From Paraburkholderia sp. BL9I2N2 (GTDB taxonomy: Bacteria; Pseudomonadota; Gammaproteobacteria; Burkholderiales; Burkholderiaceae): a stretch of DNA of 64,000 bases. Position numbers and translations under genes: made by a program. Position 1 is the stretch's first letter; the number at the start of each line of letters is the position of its first letter. Below, in pieces: positions 18,169 through 27,568 of this stretch. The notes below the pieces were generated by a model. That model had not been told where the DNA came from, did not search any database, and saw only the letters and a list, made by a program, of their open reading frames with translations. The stretch covers positions 1,984,001 through 2,048,000 of the forward strand of contig NZ_SMGP01000001.1 of NCBI RefSeq assembly GCF_004339745.1, written 5' to 3'.

Positions 18169-18783
18169 ATGCAATGCTCTTTCACCGCCCGGCGCCTTGT
18201 TCGGACCGTGGCGGCCGCCGCCCTGGCCGCACTGTTGACGGCCAGTTGTGCGCAACACGTGTATCAGCCGGGAACGTATTCGGCCGCGACGGACACGCCG
18301 CGTTACACCGAAGACTGGTTTGCCGCGGCGCGCGCGGGACGCACGGATATTGTTCAGGCCTTGATCGATGCCCATTTCCCGCTCGAGACGACGACGCCCG
18401 AAGGCTATACCGCGCTGATCCTTAGCGCGTATGACAACCATCCGGAGACATTGAAGGCTTTGCTTTCCGCAGGCGCCAACGCCTGCGCCGCCGACCGGCA
18501 TGGCAACACGGCGCTGATGGGCGCGCTCTTCAAAGGCGAGACGCATATTGCAATGACGCTGCTCGACACGCATTGCGCCATCGATCAAACCAACAACGCG
18601 GGGGAAACGGCATTGTCGTTCGCCGCGTTATTCGGCCGGCTCGATATGATTCCCGTGCTTGTCGCGCACGGCGCCGACGCGAATCATGTCGATGCGCGCG
18701 GCGGGACCGCGTTGCAAATGGCGATCGCACAACACAGCCCGGCCGCGGAAGATGCATTGCGGCACGCCGGCGCGACACAGTGA
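18169..18783 (+). CDS. ankB: Ankyrin repeat protein, catalase partner (AnkB type)
   Basis: The 204-residue product has an N-terminal hydrophobic signal ending LLTASC, which could be a lipoprotein signal (the -3 residue is Thr, so the lipobox is not ideal) or a normal export signal. The rest is four to five ankyrin repeats, such as TPEGYTALILSAYDNHPETL and NAGETALSFAALFGRLDMIP. It follows the periplasmic catalase gene by 72 bp. In P. aeruginosa, AnkB is a periplasmic-side membrane-anchored ankyrin protein required for KatB function, so the same role is inferred here. Confidence 0.85.
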   Translation: MQCSFTARRLVRTVAAAALAALLTASCAQHVYQPGTYSAATDTPRYTEDWFAAARAGRTDIVQALIDAHFPLETTTPEGYTALILSAYDNHPETLKALLSAGANACAADRHGNTALMGALFKGETHIAMTLLDTHCAIDQTNNAGETALSFAALFGRLDMIPVLVAHGADANHVDARGGTALQMAIAQHSPAAEDALRHAGATQ

Positions 18784-18887
18784 GACGTGGCCGATGGAAC
18801 GTCTCCTATGCCGTGTCGCCGGTCGGTAAGTCAAGCGATCGCGAGACTCGCACAAGCTGCTGCTTCTGGCACTCATCCATTTGCCGA

Positions 18888-21153
18888 TCACGTCCGCTTC
18901 AATAGCGCGGTATCCACCGGCAACGCCCGGATTCGCGTGCCCGTCGCATTGAAGATAGCGTTGCAGATCGCAGCCGATGTCGGCGGCACGCCCGGTTCGC
19001 CCACACCGCCGGGCGGGGCGGCGCTCGGCACGATGTACACGTGCGTGTCCGGCACGGAGTCGATACGGGCGACCCGATAGTCCGTGAAGTTCGACTGATC
19101 GGCGGCCCCGCTGCTGAAGGTCAGTTCGCTGTACAGCGTGTTGCCGAGCGCCATCACCACCCGCGCCTTCGAACTGCGCGATCACACGATCGGGATTGAC
19201 GATGCGTCCGCAGTCGACCGCCAGATCGACACGCGTTACACGCACCGAGCCATCGTCGGCAACCTGCACTTGCGCGACCGCCGCGACGTACGTCAGAAAG
19301 CTGCGATGAACGGCGATGCCGCGTCCATGGCGGGCGGGCAATGCGGCGGACCAGTTCGAACGCACCGCCGCCGCGCGGACCACGGCGGCATAGCGCGCGG
19401 TATCGATCGGATACTCGTCGATCGACGCGCCGTAGTTCGGATAGTCGACCCCCAGCGCATGCAGATCGACATGGCGCGGACTGCCCAGCAGCGCGAGCAG
19501 ATGCCGCACCGGGTCCTGCCGTGCGGCAGCGGCGAGTTCGTCGACGAATGAGCCCAGCGCGAAGCCGTGCGGAATGTTGTACACCGAGCGATACCAGCCG
19601 ATGCGTGTATGCGCCGGCGCCGCGCCGTTTTCGCATTGCACATTGGCGACTTCATAAGGCATGTCGGTCACGCCCTGACCGAGTTCGCCCGCCGAGCCGT
19701 ACACCACGTTCGGCGTGAACGTCGAACCGATCGACGGAAACACGCTGCGATGCAACCACGCAATCGTCGCGCCCTGGGCGTCGAGTCCGCCTTCCATGTG
19801 CTGCGCGCACACGGCGTGGAAATAGTCGTTACGTATGTCGTCTTCGCGTGTCCACGTCAGCTTGACGGGCGCGCCGGCTTCACGCGCCAGGAACGCGGCC
19901 TCGGCCACATAGTCCGGCTTCGACTTGCGGCCGAAGCCCCCGCCGAGCAACGTGACATTGATCGTCACGGCCTGCTCCTGCACGCCGAGCATCTGTGCGA
20001 CGGTGGTACGCGCCTGCTGCGGGTTTTGCGTCGCGGTCCAGACCTCGACCGCGCCGTTCGCAAACGATGCCGTCGCGGCCAGCGGCTCCATCGCCGCGTG
20101 CGCGAGGTGCGGCACGTAATAGTCGGCCGATACGTGTTGCGCGGCGTTCTTCAGCGCGGCCGATGTATCGCCGTTGTTGCGCACCACCTTCCCAGGCTGT
20201 TGCGCGGCGTCTTCAAGCGCCTTGCGATACGCGTGGCTATCGTACGTGCCGTTCGGCCCGAGGTCCCATTCGAGCTTCAGTTGCCGGCGTCCTTGCAGTG
20301 CGGCCCACGTGCTGGTCGCAATCACCGCGACGCCGCCCAGCGGCCGGAAGCCGGCGGGCAGCGGGGCGGCTGGAATACGCACCACGCGCAGCACGCCGGG
20401 CACCTTCAGCGCCTGACTCGAGTCGACGCTCTTGAGCGTTGCGCCATAAACGGGGGAACGTTCGACCGATGCGTACTTCATCCCCGGCAATACGACATCG
20501 ATGCCGTACGTCGCCCGGCCATGAACGATGTCGTCGAGATCGACGATTGGCAGCGACTTGCCGATATAGCGCCACGTGTCCTCGCTTTTCAGGCGCAGCG
20601 TGGCGACGCCGGGCACCGGCTGACGTGCCGCGGCGACCGCCAACGCACCGTATGAAAGCCGCCGCCCGCTCGCTGCATGCACGACATGGCCGGGTTCAGT
20701 CCGGCAACTCGCCAGGCTCACGCGCCACTGCGCAGCGGCGGCCGCCACCAGCATCTGCCGCGCGGCGCCGCCTGCTTCACGCAGTGGCTGGAAAAACTGG
20801 CGGATGCTGCGCGAGCCATCGGTATTCTGGTCGCCGTACTTCGCATCGCCTTGCGCCTGCACGACCTCGACGGTGTTCCAGTCCGCATCGAGTTCGTCGG
20901 CGAGGATCATGGCGAGGCTGGTGCGGATGCCGGTGCCCATCTCGGAGCGATGCACGACCAGCACGATTTCGCCGGACGGCGCGACCGACACATAGACGTT
21001 CGGCGCAAATACGGTTTTGGCGCCGCTCGCCGAAGCGAGTGGGCTCGCTGCAAACGCCATGCGCGCGCCGCCGACATGCAGGCCCAGCACCATCCCGCCC
21101 GCCAACGTACCCTTCAGCGCCCGGCGCCGGCTCAGATTGACGATCTCGCTCAT
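18888..21153 (-). pseudogene. Molybdopterin-binding subunit of isoquinoline 1-oxidoreductase-like dehydrogenase, frameshifted
   Basis: From the ATG at 21153 the product starts with a twin-arginine signal (LSRRRALKGTLAGG). It continues as a xanthine-dehydrogenase-family Mo subunit (IorB/AdhB-like): VHRSEMGTGIRTSLAMILAD, LLGGGFGRKSKPDYVAEAAF and NPDRVIAQFEGA. After that block the reading frame is lost. The expected continuation, VVMALGNTLYSELTFSSGAA to a stop at 18888, is in the next frame. An extra C in the CCC run at 19160-19162 accounts for it. Without that base the protein would be about 754 residues, normal for the family. The ATG overlaps the stop of the [2Fe-2S] subunit gene by four bases (ATGA), so the genes are translationally coupled. 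Either a pseudogene or a sequencing error. Confidence 0.85.
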
Positions 21154-21602
21154 GACGCCTGCTCCGCTGCTGCCTTGATGGCAATCTTGATGCGTTGATA
21201 GGTGCCGCAGCGGCAGACATTGCCGGACATCGCTTCGACGATCTGCTCGTCGCTCGGCTTCGGCGTCTGTTTCAGCAGCGACGCTGCCTGCATCATCTGG
21301 CCAGGCTGGCAGTAGCCGCACTGCGGCACATTGGCGGCTTTCCACGCTCGCTGCACGGGATGCTCGCCGCCTTTGCCCAAGCCTTCGATCGTCGTCACGG
21401 GCTTGCCCTGTACATCGGCCAGCGAGGTCACGCACGAACGCACCGCCACGCCATCCAGATGCACGGTGCATGCGCCGCATGCGCCCACGCCGCAGCCGAA
21501 CTTGGTGCCATGCAATCCCAACAGGTCCCGCACCGCCCATAGCAGCGGCATGTTCGCGTCGGCGTCGAGGTTGTGACGCACGCCATTCACAATCAGTTCC
21601 AT
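21150..21602 (-). CDS. (2Fe-2S)-binding subunit of molybdenum hydroxylase (IorA-like)
   Basis: The 150-residue protein has a plant-type [2Fe-2S] N-terminal domain with [17 protein letters not shown] and a C-terminal four-helix [2Fe-2S] domain with [12 protein letters not shown] and [12 protein letters not shown]. This is the complete cysteine set of the small subunit of isoquinoline 1-oxidoreductase-like dehydrogenases. It passes electrons from the Mo subunit encoded immediately downstream. The start at 21602 is supported by AAGGAGTGGACGG. The upstream neighbour is a HiPIP gene, a plausible electron acceptor. Confidence 0.92.
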   Translation of the reverse strand: MELIVNGVRHNLDADANMPLLWAVRDLLGLHGTKFGCGVGACGACTVHLDGVAVRSCVTSLADVQGKPVTTIEGLGKGGEHPVQRAWKAANVPQCGYCQPGQMMQAASLLKQTPKPSDEQIVEAMSGNVCRCGTYQRIKIAIKAAAEQAS

Positions 21603-21673
21603 CCGTCCACTCCTTGTTGTCGACGCACGCACCTGTCGACGCTGCATGGCATCGCCTTACCGGCGCGCACCGT

Positions 21674-21985
21674 TCATGTTCTTGCCTGATAGGCGTTGCA
21701 CCATCCCGCGCCGTTCACCTGCTTCGGGCCGAACAGCGCACACAGCGCGCTGGCGTCGGCTGGCTTGCCCTGGAAGAACTGGCAGTTCGAGCAGCGCTGG
21801 TTGTCGCTGTAATGGGGGTATTTCGAGCGATCGACGTGACTGGCGTCGGTCTTGTACCCGAGCGCCTGCGCAGCGGGATCGCTCTCCTGAAGTTGCGCGG
21901 GCGCGGCCCAGACAGCGCGTCCGGTGATCGCGAGCGCTGCGGCACCGATTGAACGGAGCATGAAGGTGCGTCGATGAGTTCGCAT
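21674..21985 (-). CDS. High-potential iron-sulfur protein (HiPIP)
   Basis: The 103-residue product has a Tat-like export signal (RTHRRTFMLRSIGAAALAI) and a mature part with the HiPIP cysteine pattern, RCSNCQFFQG then a Cys in ALCALFG and the closing GWCNAY, which holds a [4Fe-4S] cluster. HiPIPs are periplasmic one-electron carriers. Between an aldo/keto reductase gene and the Tat-exported Mo hydroxylase genes, it is probably the electron acceptor of that enzyme. The ATG at 21985 follows GAAGGAGCCATCG. Confidence 0.9.
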   Translation of the reverse strand: MRTHRRTFMLRSIGAAALAITGRAVWAAPAQLQESDPAAQALGYKTDASHVDRSKYPHYSDNQRCSNCQFFQGKPADASALCALFGPKQVNGAGWCNAYQART

Positions 21986-21999
21986 GATCGATGGCTCCT

Positions 22000-22998
22000 T
22001 CACGCAACGAGTACGCGTTCCGGCGGCGCCATGAATTCCGGCCCCACGGGATCCTTGACGAACTGCGCGAGAATCGCGTCGATCTGCGCGAACGCCTTCT
22101 CGTCGAGATGCCAGCCGAACACGTCGTCGATCCCGTCCAGTTGCGCAGGACGGCGTGCACCCCACAGCGCGATCGTCGGACCGCGGTCGAGCACCCAGCG
22201 CACGGCCAGCGCGAGCACCGACCTGTCGAAGTTATCGCGCGCGAACACGTTCAGTGCTTTCACCGCCGCGACATACTGCTCGCGACGCGGCTCGCGAAAC
22301 TTCGGATCGCGCTGGCGCAGATCGTCGCCCTCGAAACGCGTCTCGACGCCGATGCGCCCCGCCAGCAGTCCGCGGCACAATGCCCCATAGGCCAGCGCGA
22401 CGAGCCCATGCTGTTTCGCATACGGCAGCACGTCACGCTCGATATCGCGCTCGAACAGGTTGTACGGCGGCTGCGTGGCCGACAGTGGCGCCACACGGCG
22501 GAACGCATCCATTTGCGCCGGCGAGAAGTTGCTCACGCCCAGCGCGCGCACCTTGCCTTCCTTGCGCAGAGCGTCGAGCACCGCGGCGGTCTCTTCGATC
22601 GGCACCAGCGGATCGGGCCAGTGGACCTGATACAGGTCGATGTAATCTGTCCGCAAGCGCCGAAGCGTATCCTCTACTTCCTGACGAATGCGCTCTGGCG
22701 ACGAATTGCGAAACACCGCGCCGTCGTGCCATTCCAATGCGACCTTGGTCGCGATGACCGCCTTGTGCCGATACCCGTCGGCCAGCGCCTTGCCGACAAT
22801 CTCCTCCGAAGCGCCGAAGCCATACACCGGTGCCGTGTCGATCAGATTGACACCGCTGTCGAGCGCCCGGCGGATCACCGCGATCGAGTCTTTCTCGTCG
22901 GTGCCGCCCCACATCCATCCGCCGATCGCCCAGGTGCCAAGGCCGATGCGTGAGACGGGGGTCGTTAAACCTTCAATTGCGATTGTTTCAATAGTCAT
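22000..22998 (-). CDS. Aldo/keto reductase
   Basis: The 332-residue TIM-barrel oxidoreductase has the catalytic tetrad in usual places: Asp and Tyr in LIDTAPVYGFGASEE, Lys in IATKVALEW and His in YQVHWPDPL. The NADPH-binding C-terminal region includes ALAVRWVLDRGPTIALWGAR. It reduces aldehydes or ketones; the substrate is unknown. The start at 22998 follows AAAGAGCTTCAC. It lies upstream of and on the same strand as the HiPIP and Mo hydroxylase genes (14 bp to the HiPIP start), so all four may form one operon, with a divergent HxlR regulator. Confidence 0.9.
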   Translation of the reverse strand: MTIETIAIEGLTTPVSRIGLGTWAIGGWMWGGTDEKDSIAVIRRALDSGVNLIDTAPVYGFGASEEIVGKALADGYRHKAVIATKVALEWHDGAVFRNSSPERIRQEVEDTLRRLRTDYIDLYQVHWPDPLVPIEETAAVLDALRKEGKVRALGVSNFSPAQMDAFRRVAPLSATQPPYNLFERDIERDVLPYAKQHGLVALAYGALCRGLLAGRIGVETRFEGDDLRQRDPKFREPRREQYVAAVKALNVFARDNFDRSVLALAVRWVLDRGPTIALWGARRPAQLDGIDDVFGWHLDEKAFAQIDAILAQFVKDPVGPEFMAPPERVLVA

Positions 22999-23155
22999 GT
23001 GAAGCTCTTTAATCAAAGCACTGCGTAAAGCACCGCATACGGGTCGAATGCAATCTGACTAACGGCGACGTGCCCATCGAACGGGCAGGCGAGCCGATTA
23101 TTTCAGCGGCATCCGGCGATCACAAGAAGGCACCTGACGGTTTCATACTTTCCCC

Positions 23156-23590
23156 ATGGAAACTAATTGCTACGACGGCGCTTGCGCGCACGACAACCCG
23201 CAAAAAAAAACCGATGACCTCGCGCGCAACATCATCGAGCAGATCGCGGACAAGTGGACGATCCTCGTCATCGACGCGCTCGGCACGCACGGCGAGATGC
23301 GCTTTTCGCGGCTGCGCGAAGTGGTGGAGGGCGTGAGCCAGAAAATGCTCACCAAGACATTGCGGCAACTCGAGCGTGACGGCCTCGTTACGCGCTACGT
23401 GCATCCGGTGATTCCGCCGCGAGTCGACTATCAGCTGACGCCATTGGGACGCAGCCTGCTCGACAAGATCTGCGGGATATGGGATTGGGTCGAAGCCCAC
23501 ATGAGTGAAATGGAATTGGCGCGCCGCGAGTTCGACCACGGCGAAAAGCGGATCGATCATCTACGTCCGCGTGATGTGCCCATCGCTTAG
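23156..23590 (+). CDS. HxlR family transcriptional regulator
   Basis: The 144-residue winged-helix protein has the HxlR pattern: IADKWTILVIDALGTHGEMR, a recognition region VSQKMLTKTLRQLERDGLV and a wing PPRVDYQLTPLGRSLL. Two Cys near the N-terminus (CYDGAC) could respond to redox or electrophile stress, as in some HxlR members. It is divergent from the aldo/keto reductase operon with 157 bp between starts, which is the likely target. Confidence 0.92.
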   Translation: METNCYDGACAHDNPQKKTDDLARNIIEQIADKWTILVIDALGTHGEMRFSRLREVVEGVSQKMLTKTLRQLERDGLVTRYVHPVIPPRVDYQLTPLGRSLLDKICGIWDWVEAHMSEMELARREFDHGEKRIDHLRPRDVPIA

Positions 23591-23703
23591 CGTAGTCGTA
23601 GCAAGAGGAGCTCGGCGCTCAGCATGAGCGTCGAGCTGTCAGCAAGGTCGTGAGAAATTGCCCATAATTGCGCGCACTGTTCGAGCAACCGTTGGGACGT
23701 TTC

Positions 23704-24921
23704 ATGAAAGCCGCTTCTGCCGCACCGCAATCCCCGATCGCATTTCTGGCCGTCGCGTTGGCGTTCGCGATCAACATGATGGGCACTACGCTACCAACGT
23801 CGATCTATCGGTACTACGAGCTGCAATATGGTTTTACCCCGACCATCATCACGGTGATCTATGCGTCGTATGCAATCGGGGTGCTGGGTGCGCTGCTGCT
23901 GGTCGGCAACTGGTCCGATCAGCTAGGCCGTCGTCGCATGCTGCTGGCGGGACTGTGTGCGTCGGCCGCGTCGGCGCTGACATTCCTGCTCAGCGACGGG
24001 CTGGCGCTTCTGATGCTCGGCCGCCTGCTGTCGGGTATCTCCGCCGGCATCTTCACAGGAACCGCCACCGTCGCCGTGATCGAACTCGCGCCGCCTGCGT
24101 GGCGCAGCAAAGCGATGCTCGCGGCTACCGCCTCCAATATGCTGGGGCTGGGTTGCGGCCCGTTGCTAAGCGGCGTCCTCGTCGAACTGTTTCCCTTGCC
24201 GATGCGCTTGCCTTATGCGGCGCATCTCATGCTCGTCGGTGTCGCCGCACTGATCGTCCTTGGCGTGCCGGAGACCGCTGGGATTCCTTCGCGCGTGAAG
24301 CTCGGCGTCCAGAAAATTTCGCTTCCCGCCGAAGTACGCCCCGCGTTTATTCCTGCCGCGCTGGCAGGCTTTGCAGGCTTCGTCGTGGTGGGCTTCTTTG
24401 CGGCGGTCGCCCCTCAACTGATTCGCGGTGTACTCGGCTTTCACAGCGGCATCGTGACCGGCGCGATCGTGTTCCTGCTGTTCGCGTGCTCCGCCCTCGG
24501 ACAGATCGTGCAGACGTTCATTACTGCCCGATGGAGGCAGGCGGCCGGCTGCGTTGGACTCGTCGTGGGGCTGATGTGTGTCGGCCTGTGCGTGCCGGCG
24601 CAATCGCTCGGGGCGCTTTTGCTCGGCACGGCCCTGGCGGGCATCGGGCAGGGCATCAGCTTCCGCGCCGGGTTGGGCGAGATCGCGGCGGCGGCGCCTG
24701 CGCAACGGCGAGCGGAAGTCACGTCCAGCTTTTTCGTCGTGCTTTATGTGGCGATCTCGCTACCCGTGATCGGCCTTGGTATCGCCGTGCAGATGTCCGA
24801 CATTCAACGCGCGACGCTGCTCTTCGTCGGCTTGACGATAGTCCTCGTGCTTATTGCGTTGCTCCTGCTGATGCGTAAGCAAGCGGACACGGAGCAAGAT
24901 GCCAGAGCGATCGGTGATTGA
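23704..24921 (+). CDS. MFS transporter, sugar/drug exporter-like
   Basis: The product of about 405 residues has 12 hydrophobic helices with the MFS loop 2-3 motif GNWSDQLGRRRMLLAGL and helix 4-5 sequence LGRLLSGISAGIFTGTATVA. It resembles small-molecule exporters of the DHA1 kind. I chose the ATG at 23704 because helix 1 follows soon after; a TTG 36 bases earlier would add an unlikely N-terminus. It lies behind the HxlR gene and may belong to the same response. Substrate unknown. Confidence 0.85.
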   Translation: MKAASAAPQSPIAFLAVALAFAINMMGTTLPTSIYRYYELQYGFTPTIITVIYASYAIGVLGALLLVGNWSDQLGRRRMLLAGLCASAASALTFLLSDGLALLMLGRLLSGISAGIFTGTATVAVIELAPPAWRSKAMLAATASNMLGLGCGPLLSGVLVELFPLPMRLPYAAHLMLVGVAALIVLGVPETAGIPSRVKLGVQKISLPAEVRPAFIPAALAGFAGFVVVGFFAAVAPQLIRGVLGFHSGIVTGAIVFLLFACSALGQIVQTFITARWRQAAGCVGLVVGLMCVGLCVPAQSLGALLLGTALAGIGQGISFRAGLGEIAAAAPAQRRAEVTSSFFVVLYVAISLPVIGLGIAVQMSDIQRATLLFVGLTIVLVLIALLLLMRKQADTEQDARAIGD

Positions 24922-25079
24922 TAGGCCATTCGCTCCGCTCATCGAGACGAGCTCTGCCTACGGCGATTATTTTGTCGATCTCGCCGGTGACGGCTTCGAT
25001 TGCTCAATTCGCCCGGCTTGTCTTCCCGACGGAATTGCTGGCCGTCACCCGGCACTCGTCTATCTGATCGCGTCAATTA

Positions 25080-25937
25080 TCAATCGTTGAAGTCAGTCGA
25101 TGCCGACAGTGCCTTCCAGGTTTCGGTTTCCTGCGCGACATAGGCATTCTTGTCAGCGATGGCCTTCAGCGTATCGGTGCCAAGCGGCAGACGCAGTGGA
25201 GGCGTTTGCGCATCGACCAGTTCGATCATCGCCGCTGCGAGCTTGGCGGGATTTCCCGGTTGGTTGTGGTTCAGGTTGGCAGCGATCCGACGCACGTTGC
25301 CCGATGTCGCGCCATAGTCCGCAATGACCTCGCGTGCGACGACGAGCGATGACGTATCGAGGAAGTCAGTCCGGAAGTAACCCGGCTCGACGACCGTCGC
25401 GTGAATGCCGAGCGGCTTCAATTCGGCGTGCAATGCTTCGGTCAAGCCTTCGACCGCGAACTTCGTCGAACTGTACGCGCCGAATCCCGCCGCGGCCCGA
25501 TAGCCGCCGATCGACGACATATTGATGACGTGACCGGCGCGCTGCGAGCGCATCGCCGGCAGAACGGCGCGCGTGACGGTCAGCAGCCCGAACACGTTGG
25601 TGTCGTACATGCGGCGCACGTCCGCGTCGGTGGACTCCTCGATCGCGCCGAGCAAACCGAATCCCGCGTTGTTGATGAGAACGTCGATACGGCCGAATTT
25701 TTCGAGCGCGGCCTGAACGGCGGCTTTCGCCTGCGCTTCGTCCGTGACGTCCAGCGCCACGGGCAGCAATGCCGGCGAGTCGCCGAGGCGCTCGACGATC
25801 GCCGCAACATTGCGGCCGGCGGCGACCACCGCATTGCCGTCAGCCAGGGCCGCCTCGGCGATCAGCGCGCCCAGGCCGCGCGATGCGCCCGTGATGAACC
25901 AGACACGCTTGAAGTTGTTCTTCGTGAGTTCAACCAT
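25080..25937 (-). CDS. SDR family oxidoreductase
   Basis: The 285-residue Rossmann-fold dehydrogenase has the classical SDR signatures: TGASRGLGALIAE for NAD(P) binding, NNAGFGLLG, and the catalytic Ser-Tyr-Lys with YSSTKFAVEG. It is of the common oxidoreductase group annotated as 3-oxoacyl-ACP reductase-like. It is divergent from a LysR regulator with about 100 bp between starts, a standard LysR-target layout. Convergent with the MFS gene. Confidence 0.92.
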   Translation of the reverse strand: MVELTKNNFKRVWFITGASRGLGALIAEAALADGNAVVAAGRNVAAIVERLGDSPALLPVALDVTDEAQAKAAVQAALEKFGRIDVLINNAGFGLLGAIEESTDADVRRMYDTNVFGLLTVTRAVLPAMRSQRAGHVINMSSIGGYRAAAGFGAYSSTKFAVEGLTEALHAELKPLGIHATVVEPGYFRTDFLDTSSLVVAREVIADYGATSGNVRRIAANLNHNQPGNPAKLAAAMIELVDAQTPPLRLPLGTDTLKAIADKNAYVAQETETWKALSASTDFND

Positions 25938-26041
25938 GATGCTTCTCCTACGTTTGGGGTGGGTGTGAACGGATCATAGGAGTATTGATTCGCACGAACT
26001 AGGCGTAGATTGCTAGACTGATAATCAACTTTTATTTGCTA

Positions 26042-26977
26042 ATGGGGGTGGCGGTGAACGAAGTTCGTGCGATCACCATATTCGTCCGGGCGGCGGAGCT
26101 CGGAAGCCTGCGCAAGGCGGCTGTGGATCAGGGCATTTCGCCGCAGGCCGCGAGCCACGCGGTGATGCAACTAGAAAAAGAGCTGGGCGTGCGGCTCTTC
26201 CATCGAACCACGCGCAAGCTGAGCTTGACCGAGGAGGGGCAGGGCCTGCTCGACAGCGTGAAGCCTGCGTTGGCCGTCCTCTCGTCTGCACTCGACGACG
26301 CGCGCCGATCGAAAGCCGAGATTGCGGGTCCGCTCCGGGTGAGCGCGCCAAGGGCGATAGGGCATCTGGTGCTGTGGCCTTACTTTCTGGAATTCGCTGA
26401 ATTGCATCCGAACGTGCAACTCGACGACCACTTCACCGACCTGATCAACGATCGCGCCGATGTGGGCTTTCGCGGCGGGTCTCCGCCGTCGGGCGGCGCC
26501 ATCGCGCGGCGGCTTTTGCCGATCCAGTTGATCGTCTGCGCGTCGCCCGCCTATATCGAGCGCCATGGCGCGCCGCGCACTATCGACGAACTCGACGCTC
26601 ACCGCTGCACGGGATACCGGCGCGCGAACACGGGCAAGCAGGCCCCGTGGGAATTCCTGATCGGGGATGAAATCGTCTACCGCGACGTTGCGACGGCCCT
26701 ATGCGTCAACGACACCGACGCCGAGACGGCGGCCGTGATCGCCGGACTCGGCATTGGTCAACTCGGCAGCTTTTCCGCCATCGCGCCGATCAGGAGCGGC
26801 CAACTGGTTCCGTTGCTGGTTCAGCATGTCACGCAGCGCGAGGCGGTCTATATCTACTATCGTCATCGAACCGAGCAGCCGCTGCGGGTGAGGACATTCA
26901 TCGACTTCATGGTCGCGCGCCTGGCGGGGAACAGGAGTTTTTATTTCGAGCCGTCCGAACTTCGTGCGGCCCGTTGA
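26042..26977 (+). CDS. LysR family transcriptional regulator
   Basis: The product of about 311 residues has a LysR HTH (AITIFVRAAELGSLRKAAVD, SPQAASHAVMQLEKELG) and an effector domain ending QPLRVRTFIDFMVARL. The start is uncertain: an ATG at 26042 and a GTG at 26054 are both in frame, and the GTG has a G-rich Shine-Dalgarno-like GGGGGTGG at good distance. It is divergent from the SDR gene, its likely target. Confidence 0.88.
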   Translation: MGVAVNEVRAITIFVRAAELGSLRKAAVDQGISPQAASHAVMQLEKELGVRLFHRTTRKLSLTEEGQGLLDSVKPALAVLSSALDDARRSKAEIAGPLRVSAPRAIGHLVLWPYFLEFAELHPNVQLDDHFTDLINDRADVGFRGGSPPSGGAIARRLLPIQLIVCASPAYIERHGAPRTIDELDAHRCTGYRRANTGKQAPWEFLIGDEIVYRDVATALCVNDTDAETAAVIAGLGIGQLGSFSAIAPIRSGQLVPLLVQHVTQREAVYIYYRHRTEQPLRVRTFIDFMVARLAGNRSFYFEPSELRAAR

Positions 26978-27020
26978 ATCTGCGAGCTTGCCGGCGTGCG
27001 CATGCTCCGAGAACGGATGG

Positions 27021-27437
27021 TCAACAACGGCTCTGAAGCTGGGCGATGTCCGGGTCGCGGGTACGTGAGCGGAAAGCAATCGCGGAAAGAATGACCGGAA
27101 GCTGGGCCGGTTTGGCGAAATGGTGATCGAAACCGGACCTGAGCGATACGGCCCTCTCGGTCTGCGACGACAACCCGGACACCGCGACAAGCAATGGTAT
27201 GGGCTTGCCCCTGAGACCCCTGATTTTCCTGGCCACCTCTCGACCGTCGAGTCGAGGCATCTGAACGTCAAGAATAACCACTGCGGGAAACCACCGGCAG
27301 TACTCGGATAACGCATCGACTCCGTCTCGTGTGGCTCGAATTTCGTAGCCGTGAAGCTCGAAATACTGGACGTATGCGGCGAGCAGAGCAGGGTCGTCGT
27401 CTGCAATGAGTAGGTGGTGAGAGCGGACAGGCTTCAT
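27021..27437 (-). CDS. Single-domain response regulator (REC only)
   Basis: The 138-residue protein is a receiver domain with the acidic pocket in LLIADDDPAL, the phospho-acceptor Asp in VVILDVQMP (D57), a Ser at the switch position (AVSG) and the conserved Lys in FAKPAQ (K109). There is no output domain, so it must act through a partner, like CheY-type proteins. The ATG at 27437 follows CCGGAGAAACGGCG. It faces a divergent gene for a histidine kinase that has lost its central part. It sits at the left edge of the stress gene island. Confidence 0.9.
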   Translation of the reverse strand: MKPVRSHHLLIADDDPALLAAYVQYFELHGYEIRATRDGVDALSEYCRWFPAVVILDVQMPRLDGREVARKIRGLRGKPIPLLVAVSGLSSQTERAVSLRSGFDHHFAKPAQLPVILSAIAFRSRTRDPDIAQLQSRC

Positions 27438-27568
27438 CGCCGTTTCTCCGGATCGTGTAGCGGACGAACGCAATTGGCGGACCCGGACCGATCGCACGGC
27501 GGATTTCCGCGTAACATGGACGTGGCATCACCGCGCAGTTCAAGGTTTTGCCACTATTCGAGGCGCAC

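Noticed and set aside
23156..24921. Possible additional gene between the HxlR and MFS genes
   Set aside because: The 113-bp gap has no start with a ribosome binding site and no conserved frame.
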